The translations under genes and the position numbers were made by a program. From Malania oleifera (Eukaryota; Streptophyta; Magnoliopsida; Santalales; Ximeniaceae): 64,000 bases of DNA. Numbering within the stretch: the first letter of the stretch is position 1; each line of letters opens with the position of its first letter. The stretch is taken from the NCBI RefSeq assembly GCF_029873635.1, contig NC_080417.1, forward strand, positions 34,150,214 to 34,214,213, in the 5' to 3' direction. This document shows positions 35,019 through 45,368 of this stretch, piece after piece. The notes beneath the pieces are model-generated. The model was not told the origin of the DNA and ran no database searches. It was given only the letters and a program-made list of their open reading frames with translations.

Positions 35019-35672
35019 ATAACTTACTTATATATATCAGTCTAATTAGTTTTTTTTTAAATCCCATGTAAAAATATTTAATTTAATAATTAATTATTTA
35101 TTTATTTAATTTATCTTAATTTAATTTAATTTCTTTAATTTAATTTTTTTTCCCATGCCATTCCTTTTATTTGTTTATTTGTTATTTTATCTATTTTTTT
35201 TTTCAATCATTTTAATTTTTCGGGTCTTTACAAACCCTTTGAGTTTGACCTGGGATATTCCCCTACCTAGTAAGGAGAGGGAAATTGTAATCGGTGCCGT
35301 TCCACCCGTAAGTGGGCAAAGGATAGTGAAATTCTTTTACTTGTTAGCTTGAGGCAGGGACGTAGGCAGTATTGGTCAAACCCCAATATCATATCGTGTG
35401 TCATTCTCTTTTTCTGTGCACTTTTATTTTCCGCACCTAAATTTAAATTTTTTATGAATGTGCACTTGCTGAAAATATTGTGAATGATTGAGAAATACTG
35501 AACATGTTGTATCTAATCAATTTATCTGCTCAGTTATATTTTGTTGGGTTATTGGAATTTGCATAGACAGACCCTAGGTTGTACATTACTGTTTGTGAAT
35601 TCAAATTTGACCTAAGCATAAATTTTTAAATACCAAATTCACCCTCCTCTTAGAAATACACTAATTCCAACA
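30790..35672 (+). mobile_element. Solo LTR, SIRE-like Copia, interrupted by a Gypsy-type LTR
   Basis: The outer ends TGTTTAC and TTCCAACA are flanked by aatga (30785-30789, 35673-35677). After setting aside the inserted LTR at 32662-35232 the unit is about 2.3 kb. The start (tttgatactgacaaaa), the U5 motif 'gggacgtaggcagtattggt' and the end (tcaccctcctcttagaaata) are what I know from SIRE/Maximus LTRs. The same family recurs at 63018. No primer site or coding sequence is present. Confidence 0.85.
32662..35232 (-). mobile_element. Solo LTR, Gypsy-type, nested in the SIRE-like LTR
   Basis: 2571 bp, TGTAACGACCCGACC...GGGTCTTTACA, with target duplication aaccc (32657-32661, 35233-35237). It has two copies of the TACCCGCCCATACAAG module (33246-33261, 33420-33435) and a (TA)n run near 34973-35016. 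Minus orientation is by homology to the coding Gypsy element. Confidence 0.88.
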
Positions 35673-35884
35673 AATGACCCTACCTATTTTGATCCTACCC
35701 ATCTTGACACATACCCACTCATTTAATATATCCAATCAGTTCCTTGATATCTTTTCATTTTTTTGATCTTACATAAATTAATATCAAATTAAAGTCAAGT
35801 TTAATGATGAGATCTCTTTTAGGTCATATTAATTATAATGTATAGTTAGTGATAAATGAAGATATTATGACTTATAATTAGGCC

Positions 35885-37746
35885 CGTTAAATGGATGGGC
35901 ATGGGTCAAAATGGGTAGGGTCATTTATAACCCATTGACCCATTTATGTAAAATATTTGGTCTATTTATGACTAATACCCATTTAGATATATGGGGTCAA
36001 CCCATTTATCAATTTACTTTTAAAGCATATGAAATCAATTACTAAATGTCTATTGAAACTTATAACTATCTTCAAACATTATCATTGTCACAACTTAGTA
36101 CCATTTTGAAGGTTATTCGATCTATTACTTGATTGAAAAATATGTATGAAATTACGAAAATTATATACATCCATTCCTTCATATAAATTGGTTTGCTCAA
36201 CCAAATTGAATTAATTGAGTATGCTCATAATTGTATAATTACGTACATATTTGAAGTGATGTGTTAATAATTACAAAATTATGTAAAGATTTACAAGTTA
36301 TAGTATTAATTAAGTAATAAATTATATAGTTTAATTTCAAATGGTAATTATAAAAAATGCTATAATTACATGTCAATATAATTATAGACATATTTTTAAT
36401 CAATGAGCTACATAATTACGTGCACACATAATTGCATAATTACATACATATATATTTAAACCGATGTATCCACAATTACAAAATTATGTATATAGATTTC
36501 CGAATTATAATATTGATTTCATAATTAATTATATATTTTAATTTTCATAGGTAGTTGTAACCAATAATAATGATTACATTTATACTATAAATTACGGATA
36601 TATCTTAATCAGCCAATTAAGATATAAGTGCTTTCATATTTGAACCAAACTACTAACATATTGCAAAATTATGAAAATCCGAATTATAACTAATACTATA
36701 ATTATATATTTATATAATCATGGAAATATTTAAATAGAATCAATTACGTAATTATCTACATACATACATATTAATTGGTTTGGACAGGAAAATCAAATCA
36801 ATTACGTACATACATAATTGCGTCATTATGTACATATTCAAATGAATATCTAATAATACACTTATGTTCACACATTTTCAAATTATAGTATTAACAATAT
36901 AACTAATTATGTTGTTTAATTACATAACTACATAGTTATGAAGATGTTTAAATCGAACCAGACATGTATGCATATGAAGCAAACCAATTGTATACATTTA
37001 TATTTGCTCTTAATTACAAAATTATGTACATAATTTTTTTAATAATGGTATTAATTACATAATTATGAAATTCAATTTCAAATAATAAGTATAGTCAACA
37101 ATTAATATAATTAAGTATGGATAAAAGTATAATTATATCTAAATTGAACCAATTATGTAAGCTACATACATGCAAGCATGTTAATTGGTTTGAAAAGTCA
37201 AAGTATATCAAATTACTTACATATATATAATTGTATTATTAGCTACACATTATAACCGAATTGTCCATAATTTTAAAATTATGCATGTAGATTTCTTAAT
37301 TATAATATTAATTACATATAATGATTATAGACAACATTATAATCACATAATGGACATGTATAAGTCGAACCAATTATACAATAACGAACATGCATGAATA
37401 TTAATTAGTTTGAAAATCAAGTCAAATTATGTATTGTAGAGATCCAGAAAATTTATTTATGAAAAATAATGAAGGAATGAAAAAGGGAAATTTTTTTTTA
37501 GAAACAGTAGGTTTCGTTGACAAATCCCCTATTTTCGTTGACGAATATCTTTCAGTGGTTCGTTGACGAAGTTCAGGCATCGTCGACGAAAAGATCCCGA
37601 ACAAGAGAAATTTCAGGATTTGGGTTCGTCGATGAACGTCCTTCAGTAACTCGTCGACGAAGACGTCATTTCATCGATGAGGTTGGCCGAGTCAACGACT
37701 TATAAAAAGGAATTTTCATTTCTTCATTGTTAAGAAACCTAATTCC

Positions 37747-37794
<48 letters not shown>

Positions 37795-39905
37795 TCTCCG
37801 ATTTTCTCGCCATTCGTCGCCCGATTCGACGATCAGAAACCACTACAAAGATCTAGAGGAAATTTTCTGCAAGTCTAGTGGAGTGAATTCTCGAACAGGG
37901 TCCTTCCAGACTTTTACCCAAAGTTTAGGTAAGGGTAGAAATGAGCCGTTAGTCTAGTATATGATTATTTAAAAGGGATGTATGGGCTTGGGGATGTTTA
38001 ATAGTTGTTGATATGGAATTTGAGTTGATAAACTAGGGTTTTTGAATTAGGGTTCGGGTGAGCGCCGCAAACATCATTTTGGGGTCCCTGTTGGCGTAGT
38101 TCAGGAAACTAGGTAAAGGGAATAGATTAAGCCAGTTGATTTGAAATTTCATCCGTTAAAATGGAAATTATTTGCTTATTTATATGATTATCCTGCGAGT
38201 ATTGAAAGCCAACCATTTAAATTGAGATTTTTGAGTTTAGGGCTATAGTTATTATTTGGGAAAATGGAATGATTAAAGTAATGAGTTTTCTAAAATTGTG
38301 GAGATAATTTGATGTGTATTTTTAGTAAAACTGATGATGAACATGAGTTGGATTTTGTTATTTCTGATGATATAATTATGAGTATTATTTAAATTGTGTG
38401 GCATAAGTAAAATGAAATTACTGTGTTGAAGTATGATATATTTATGAGATGTTGGAAATACTGAAATTTGATGAAAATATATACTGCGTGTGAATTGTTT
38501 AATCAGAGCATGATGTGAATGTTAAATTATAATGTATGATTTGAGACCCTGGTGGACAATAGTGAGACACAGTACTGTTGCGTGTGATTTATGCGGAGTT
38601 TAGTGCACCCACACATCTTAGAAATATTGTGGAGACAGGATGGTCATTTGGGCTGAGAAAGGTTGAGTCCCTACTGGAGTCTAGACCAGTATGAGAATAG
38701 CCAATCTGACTTATGGATTGAAGAGGTTGTTATTGATTTAACTCTGGTGGGCCAACCAGGGTTAAGTCCAGCCTACGGGCCGCACAACCGCCCATGGGGG
38801 GAAGCATGACAATGATTATCTATCTGACAGTGAGTTCTAAATGCATAATTATTTAATTTAACCAAATGTATAATATGAGAACAACGAATGGGAAACGAAT
38901 TTATGTGATGTGTGATTATTGTGAAAGGTCTCGGGGGACGACGATACGTAATGCCCCGATGATGATGATTGTTTATAGCTGGATTGAGGGACGACGATAC
39001 GTAACGCCTCAATCTCAGCGAATGTGAATTTGTAGTATTAAATGTATTATATATTGTAGTATTATATTTATTTAAGGTGAGGTAAACTCTCCGCCCAAGA
39101 GTTTGCTGAGTAAGGCGAGCGCCCTGATAAGTATTAGATGTAGCCATACCAGGTTGCATAATGTATTAGGGCGGAGGGAAGCTACTTGTATGGGCGGGCA
39201 ATCTTCCCTATTCTCAGGAAACTTCGTTGGTAAACATTTGTGTGAATGTGTGTAAATACGAGATAAACTATCTACCTGAGGGCTTACCAAGTAAGGTAAA
39301 TGCCCTAATATGTTTCAGTTGTACCTGAAGGCTGCATAAGGTATCATAGTAGAAGGGTGATATTTGTATGGGCGGGTAATCACCTCAATCAGGACTTCCG
39401 CGTGATCGAGCTCAATGAGCTCAGGACTGGTCTAGTGGCATAGCATTTTTTTGTGAGAGAGAGAGTATAGATTTTTGATGTATATTTTTGGGTTTTCTTT
39501 AAGTTTTCTAAGATGTATATATTTGAATACTGAATGTTGGAGGATGCTATCTTTTGAGTTATGTATATAGAACTTTGATATGTTATAAAAATGTTAGTTT
39601 ATTTTTCGGCTGCGTAATTGATGTTATAGTATTAGATACAAGTAAATAGAAACACGTGGCACCTGAACCCTATTGGGCGAGTTCAAGGCATCACATGTAT
39701 ATAATTATATAAATATTTAAATTGAACAATACATAATTACATTATGTACATAGAAATTCAAATTATAATATTAGTTTTTTACTTGTAATATATTTTTAAA
39801 TGCGATAAATTAAATAGATTAATTAAGATTGAAAATTTAAATGGGTTAATAGGTTAAGTGGGTACACCATTTAATAAATGGGTCAAAATAGGTCACCCCT
39901 TTACG
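35885..39905. repeat. Inverted-repeat right arm plus ~200-bp degenerate tandem repeats
   Basis: The segment 35900-36345 pairs with the left arm at 30355-30789. From about 36290 onward a module containing 'attataatattaatta' and 'aattacgtacatac' recurs at roughly 36298, 36498, 36680, 36883, 37050, 37299 and, past the LTR inserted at 37435-39695, at 39762. The mean period is about 200 bp. The far edge (aaatgggtcaaaataggtca, ~39877-39896) resembles the near edge (35905-35925). No transposase is seen. It is probably a non-autonomous fold-back or MULE-like element. Confidence 0.65.
37435..39695 (+). mobile_element. Solo LTR, Gypsy-type, inside the tandem-repeat element
   Basis: 2261 bp, TGTAGAGATCC...GGCATCACA, with target duplication tgtat (37430-37434, 39696-39700). 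A TATA-like cttataaaaagg near 37699-37710 is followed by a long (CT)n leader (37749-37790). Upstream of the TATA box lies an array of TTCGTCGACGAA-like palindromes (37510-37690). The leader has the duplicated CTTGTATGGGCGGG module (39185-39200, 39363-39378). Confidence 0.88.
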
Positions 39906-40465
39906 ATCCATATAATTATTTTGGTGTCTAGTAACCCTTTTATTTATCATAGATATGTGTGAGTGTATCCTAACCATTTTCTTTATTTAGGCATTGAAGT
40001 GATCCCCGATGTACACTCTCGATCCTTCAAGTCATTTTCTTTCATTATTGATAGATGATTGAAGTCGTGACTAATCTAAATTCTCTTTGACAAATTTTGA
40101 CAGCTACAATAGTAATAATAAATTTATCGTTAATATTTTACAATAATACTCAATACAAGTGACAATTTAAAAAAAATAGTATTTTTTATAGTAATTATAT
40201 GATTACAATAAATATTATTAATAAATTTATTTTACTGTTATTAAAATACATATTAAATTATAAGATTAACAATACTTTTTTAAAAGCATAATTATTAAAG
40301 TGTTTTAAAATAATATTTAATAATAATTTTTATTAAAAAGTGTCTATACTAATTTTGTAAACATAAAGTAGTCGTTGCGTTTTATGTTATTTTATTCACT
40401 TAATTTTTGTTGCATCTCATTGAAAAAATTTTTCAAGTGTTCTCAATTTTTAATAAATTAACCAT
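39906..40465. other. AT-rich intergenic, no gene seen
   Basis: Mostly A/T with poly-A and poly-T runs. No reading frame or repeat structure could be assigned. Confidence 0.55.
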
Positions 40466-40539
40466 CGCTAGAAGGAGGGCTTGAACCTCCGACCTTGTGG
40501 TTAACAGCCACACGCTCTAGCCAACTGAGCTATTCCAGC
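40466..40539 (-). tRNA. tRNA-Asn (GUU), second copy
   Basis: Reverse complement identical in all 74 positions to the gene at 29019-29092, so it has the same cloverleaf and GTT anticodon. The 3' trailer on the minus strand (atggttaattta) also resembles the first copy's trailer (aatggctaattta), whereas the 5' flanks differ. No T4 terminator lies close by. The first clear T run on this strand is about 40 bases downstream. Confidence 0.94.
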
Positions 40540-40607
40540 TAGGTGTTTTCGAGGGCAGAGTGATTTTAATATAGATAAACCCAATATAACTAATAAAATA
40601 AGAAAGG

Positions 40608-40654
40608 GCGGATGTAGCCAAGTGGATTAAGGCGATTGTGAATTCCCGTTCGTC
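40608..40654 (+). pseudogene. Plastid-type tRNA-His (trnH-GUG) remnant, internally deleted
   Basis: GCGGATGTAGCCAAGTGGAT and the following TAAGGC match the 5' half of plastid trnH-GUG. They are followed by GATTGTGAA (anticodon loop with GTG) fused directly to AATTCCCG and TTCG from the T arm and acceptor end. The 3' anticodon stem and variable region are missing, so it cannot fold as a tRNA. It is probably a plastid or mitochondrial DNA insertion. Confidence 0.65.
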
Positions 40655-41236
40655 TTGATAAAGTCTCTTGGAATTAAGAGAAAAAATACGGAGAAGAGAG
40701 AAAAGGGAAGAAGCTTGTGATGAGATTGGGAACATGACTCGATCTGGCAGAAGTTTTAAGCCAGACAGAGAGAGAAAGGAAAAGGGATGACAATACTGTA
40801 CTATAACCCGAACGAAGGGAATTGAATACTTGAAAGGAGCATGTGAAAGAGCTACATGCTTCTTGTGATACCTGGAACGAACGAACGAACGAACGAACGA
40901 ACGATTACTCCATCTGCCCCTTCCGGAAGGTGAGGTCTTACCCCTTCTTCCACATTAAACGTCATCACTGACCTCACGCCCACGCAAACCCAACCTGACG
41001 CTGCCCTAACGAAAAGTCTTTAGTACCTTCTACCCCTCCCCCATTCGTCTCTCTCTGGTGAGGTCCGCACGGTCATTTCGCCCCCTCACGGTCCACCACG
41101 GCTGGCGCCCTGGAACCCAAGCTTCGGGGAGAAAAAGAAAAAGTTCAAATTTTTACTGGCGGTTGCTTGCGCGTGCGGCCACACCCTCCTTCCAAATTTT
41201 TTGTACGCTTTTCTCTCGGAAGCTCTCCGATCACCC
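40655..41236. promoter_or_regulatory. Upstream region of the tail-anchored coiled-coil gene
   Basis: Includes a (CGAA)n microsatellite at about 40874-40904. From about 40910 the sequence becomes rich in C and CT, as in plant promoters and 5'UTRs. No clear TATA box is visible, so the transcription start is not placed. Confidence 0.45.
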
Positions 41237-41288
41237 TCATCACCGCCTAGGGTTTCTTCCATCGCTATATCTTTCCCCATTTCCCAAG

Positions 41289-41436
41289 GTATGCGTGGTC
41301 TCTCCCTTTCTTGCGATATTGTTTTCTCCGATTCTTTGCTCTTCTGCTTAGGGTTTCTGTAGATTCCTCCATTTTTTGTGCTTCTTCGTGCTCTAAACTC
41401 TCTCTGTATTGTTTTGATTTTGTTTGTGTTGTGCAG
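41289..41436 (+). other. Probable 5'UTR intron
   Basis: A donor AAG|GTATGC (GT at 41289-41290) and a T-rich tract ending GTGCAG at 41436 bound 148 bp, ending 12 bp before the ATG at 41449. Short leader introns close to the start codon are common in plant genes. Confidence 0.6.
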
Positions 41437-41448
41437 ATTGTTGTGGCC

Positions 41449-42570
41449 ATGCCTGTGTTTACAGCTGCTTCTCTAGATAGGTTGTTGGAGCCCGGAGCTT
41501 CGACATCGGGCGGGAAGCCTAGTCCCAACCCGAACGCTGCTACTAACTCCAAGTCCAGTTCGGCGAGACGTGTTCGTAGTTCGAAGCCGGAGACGGTAAA
41601 TAGTAAAGCTAAGAATAAGCTTACCGGTTATGGTAGTAATAGCAGTAATTCGTCCACAGAACAGAAATTTCGGTTTGGTCGGATATCGCCGGCACTCTAC
41701 ACCACTCCGAAGCCGACTCCGCTCCCCGATTCCCCCTCCTCCGCGTTCCCTCCCTCTCCTTACATCATCAATCACAAGCGCAGAGGTCCCCGCCTGCTCA
41801 AGAGCTCCTCCCGGAACGATGTCACTTCTCAGTCTGCCCGACAAAGTTCAGGCGAAGAAAATGACAAGGGAGATGGGGGAAAAAAGAAGATTGTTGATTT
41901 GGCTGTGAGCGTTCCTGTTACGGTTACCGTTCCCAGCCTTGTTGAGAAGGAGCAAGTGAATGGTTTGCATGACGGAGAGCGTGAGAACGGTTTACCCTGT
42001 CGAAAGCATGTGAATGACTTGAATGATGGGAAGCTTGGAAGTGGTAGTGTGGATGATGGCACGGCCGAGCTTCAAGATTCGGAGAGGTTCGTTGCGGCCA
42101 GTCCAGAGATAGACAGTCAGAGTACGGATTACTTTGATGCACGGGAGTCGATGAGCTGTAGGAGCAACACTGATGGAGAGGACAATGGTGTGGCAGAGTC
42201 TTCCTTGAGTTTCACTACCTCAACGGGAGAGTTTTTTGATGCTTGGGAAGGTAGTTGGCTTGTTTTTCTTTTTTAAATTCTAAGGTTTAGGTGAGTGAAT
42301 GGTTGGATTCAACCAATTGTGTGTCTGGATACATAAAGTTCTGTGTATGTTATCAGAATTGTTTGCTTGTGTACATTTAAAAGCGATACAGACCTCCTCC
42401 CCCAGGCATAGATGACCAACTTATTTTGATGCTGTGGGTGCTTCTTCTACCTGCAGACGACATCACTAGGCTGATTTTTCTCCCTCCGTTGGCTTTGAGC
42501 CCCTGCAAACACCAGCCCACTTGCAGTTGTATCAAAATTCTGTCACTCTAATGCAACATTTAGTAGGCTT

Positions 42571-42612
<42 letters not shown>

Positions 42613-45368
42613 GCAGAACTGTCCTCTGATGGTGGACCACGGCCTTCTCTCTGTGATGTTGGGGCTGAAGTGCGGGAAATGAGACTGAGTTTATTGATGG
42701 AGATAGAGAAGCGGAAGCAAGCAGAGGAAGCCTTGAGTAATATGCGAAGCCAGTGGCAGAAGATTGTGCAGCAATTATCAGTTGGGGGATTTACTTTCCC
42801 TGCTGATCCTTCTGTGGGAGCACTGGATAATCAGTCCGATGACAGTCTTGCAAAAGAGCTATGTCAACAAGTTCATCTCGCTCGCTTTGTATCAGAATCT
42901 GTAGGGAGGGGGACTGCGAAGGCACAGATGGAGATGGAGATGGAAGCTCAGATGGAAGCAAAGAACTTTGAGATCACCCGATTATTGGATCGACTACATT
43001 ATTATGAGGCTATGAATAGGGAGATGTCTCAGAGGAACCAAGAAACTATAGGTGAGCTTTATTGATGTTTCTTGTGTTGTTTCATAATTAACTGTCTATT
43101 TTATGATTCACCATATGACACATCAAAGATGTTTGTGTATTGATGCATATTATTGAAGAAACACGAATCCACATACATGCATTATAGAGGGTTATCCTCA
43201 TAATCTATTGGATTCTTGAATTAGAATATCATCATGCTTTACATGTTGCAGGACATTTTACAGTCCACTAATTACACTACCTTTTTTACTTGAACTGTTG
43301 AATGTTTATGTGATGTCCCTTAATCATTGTCCATACAATTAAACAAATGGTTTCTCTTGTTCTTTAAGTTTGCCCTGAATTGTTGCTAGGTGTTTAAGTG
43401 ACTGCAGTTACGTGATCTTGCGTGATTAGGCAATTGTGCTGAAAGACTAATAGAATTGTCATAACTAGTTAAAGAATGGTATAAAAAAAAAAATAAGGGC
43501 AGCCTGGTGCACAAAGCTCCTGCGTATGCGGGGTCCGGGGAAGAGGCGGACCACAATGAGTTAAAGAATGGTATGCATTTAGTTAATAGTAATGCTTTAT
43601 GTTGCTTTATGTTTTGAAAGGCACAATCGAGACTCACCTTGGGGCTTGCCACAAAACAAGGCATGTCTAAAACATCCTAAGCCGTAGTCTAAAATACCAA
43701 ACCCTTGAAAGGCAAATGAGTAATAGTATATATTATGCAAAAAAAAAAAAAAAAGGAGTAATAGTATAACACAATGAGTCTTGTGCATTTGTGCAAGAGG
43801 TGCATCTTTTGCCCTATTTTTTATTGAGGCTTTAGCATTTTTAGTTTATTAATTTTAAGTCAAATTTGGGTAGCAAAGTAGGGCTAGAAAATTTTAACCA
43901 AATGTATATATGAAGGATGGATTAAGGAATGATCTAATTTGAGTGACACTCTAAAACTATTCAGTCTACTACCGTATAAAGTTCAATTTGTGTTAGTCTT
44001 TCCAAAATAATTAGAAGTTGCAACTTGGATCATGAAGATAATTTGAACTCTGTAATGCTATGATTATATCTTGGTATGGTTTAGGTGAATGAACGTAGGT
44101 CTGAATGGTGGAATGACCAATTTGTTGTTTAAAGTTGAGATTTTGGAATTTCTCCCTTCAATTGATATAGGACAGCAACAGCAGAACAAAGTGAGAAAAT
44201 TGAGGGAGATCTACAGAGGGAGAGGAAGAAGAGAAGGAAAAAGAAGAACAAGAATAGGAAGAAATAACCTATAGCAGGGAAGAACAGTTGGTTAGAAACA
44301 GAGCAGGAAAGACAGACAGAATGAGGAGTACAGAACAGAAAATAGGACAGAATGGAGAAGAGAAGGAAAGTAAAGGAAGAAGAAAATGTGAAGAGGGAGA
44401 GAAAATACACATGGGACCTGAAGGGGCTCTGCATGTGGGACTGTTGCTGGATTCAGAAGGCAGCAACTGAATGGCTAGGAAGAAGGTGATGGGTGCGGAT
44501 GGTGGAAAATTGAAGTTTGTTTTGATACCAATTGATGTAGGACATGAACAGAAAATCAGAAACCGGTAGAAATAGAGAGAGAATTAAGGGAGAGATAGAA
44601 AGAAGAAGAGAAAAGGCCTGGTGGGGGAATGGGGAGGAACTGCTGGATAGAACAGGGAGTTAAAGACAGGAAGAGAACGAGCAGGAAGATTTGAAACAGA
44701 GAAATGAAAGCAGAACAGAAAGGGTAACAGTAGGAGTAGAAAGAAGAAGAAAGGAGGAGGGGGAGAGAAAGGATGAGGAAGTAGAATATCCATAAAGATC
44801 TGACAATAACAATACCCGTAAAGAACCAAAAGAGTGAGCCCAAAAGGAAGCAAGGAATACAAATCTATCAGTCTATCCCAAAGAAAACAAGAGGGAGCAG
44901 CGTTGCCATAAAAAATCATAGTGTTCCTATGGTCCAATGAGTCCAAAAGAGGGTGTAGACCAGCCCTTTCTTATTCTGTGATGCACCTTCAAGAAGGTAT
45001 CAACCCGGGGGAACACCAAAAACCCCCCTCCCAAAAAGGAAAATGCATGCTGAAATGTGTTCCTAATGCAATGTGTTGTATGAATGTCTTTTTTTTTTCT
45101 CATAGCTTTAGTTCTAGCTTTCCTTCTGCCCTACCATTCATTGTTAGCTCTTATTACATTTGCTACATTTCTATTCTGTGCAGAGATGGCACGGCGTGAT
45201 AGGAAGAGAAGGAAGAGAACACGGAGGTGGGTTTTGGGCTTGGTCGCTGCTGCCATTACACTTGGTACTGGAGCTTTAGTATGGTCCTATCTCCCTGGTG
45301 GAAAAGGAGGAGCATCATATTCTGGTAACCAGCCTCAGGTTCCAGAGGAAAATGACATAGCCAAGTGA
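41449..45368 (+). CDS. Plant tail-anchored coiled-coil protein of unknown function, 3 coding exons, 473 aa
   Basis: Coding exons are 41449-42250, 42617-43051 and 45184-45368 (1422 nt), with GT-AG introns, both at phase 1. The junctions read DAWE|ELSSDGG and QETI|EMARRD and the frame is unbroken. The start MPVFTAASLDRLLEPG is the first Met after the leader intron. Residues 1-265 are Ser/Pro-rich and disordered-looking, with a basic segment (SSARRVRSSKPETVNSKAKN) and TGEFFDAWEELSSDGG at the exon junction. Residues ~284-320 and ~370-410 look like coiled coils. Residues 419-427 are Arg/Lys-rich, 428-449 form a single hydrophobic span and 24 residues follow. That is the layout of a tail-anchored protein with its N-terminus in the cytosol. 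I recognise it as a widespread plant family but cannot give a reliable name or function. A possible AATAAA polyadenylation signal is at 45429-45434. Confidence 0.88.
43483..43558 (-). mobile_element. 5'-truncated Au-like SINE in intron 2
   Basis: The conserved Au-SINE 3' region (gcagcctggtgcacaaagct, then tatgcggggtccggggaag on the plus strand) with its terminal T-run on the minus strand. It is flanked by a perfect 16-bp duplication agttaaagaatggtat (43467-43482, 43559-43574). Only 76 bp remain. The tRNA-derived head with its pol III boxes is absent, as expected for a truncated reverse-transcription product. Confidence 0.88.
44150..44990. repeat. Purine-rich repeat in intron 2, possibly LTR-derived
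   Basis: From about 44190 to 44790 the plus strand is overwhelmingly A and G. Two related starts, 'caattgatataggacagcaa' at about 44159 and 'caattgatgtaggacatgaa' at about 44530, lie 370 bp apart. The second is preceded by tgatacca, as next to a minus-strand primer site. An old LTR fragment is possible. Long reading frames on both strands here come from the base bias. Confidence 0.45.

Noticed and set aside
41311-41448. Upstream extension of the tail-anchored protein to an earlier Met
   Set aside because: The extension is mostly inside a GT-AG leader intron and codes a low-complexity hydrophobic stretch. MPVFTAASL is the better start.
44089-44946. Several reading frames on both strands in intron 2
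   Set aside because: They result from the purine-rich strand bias (Lys/Glu/Arg-rich one way, Phe/Leu/Ser-rich the other) and match no family.
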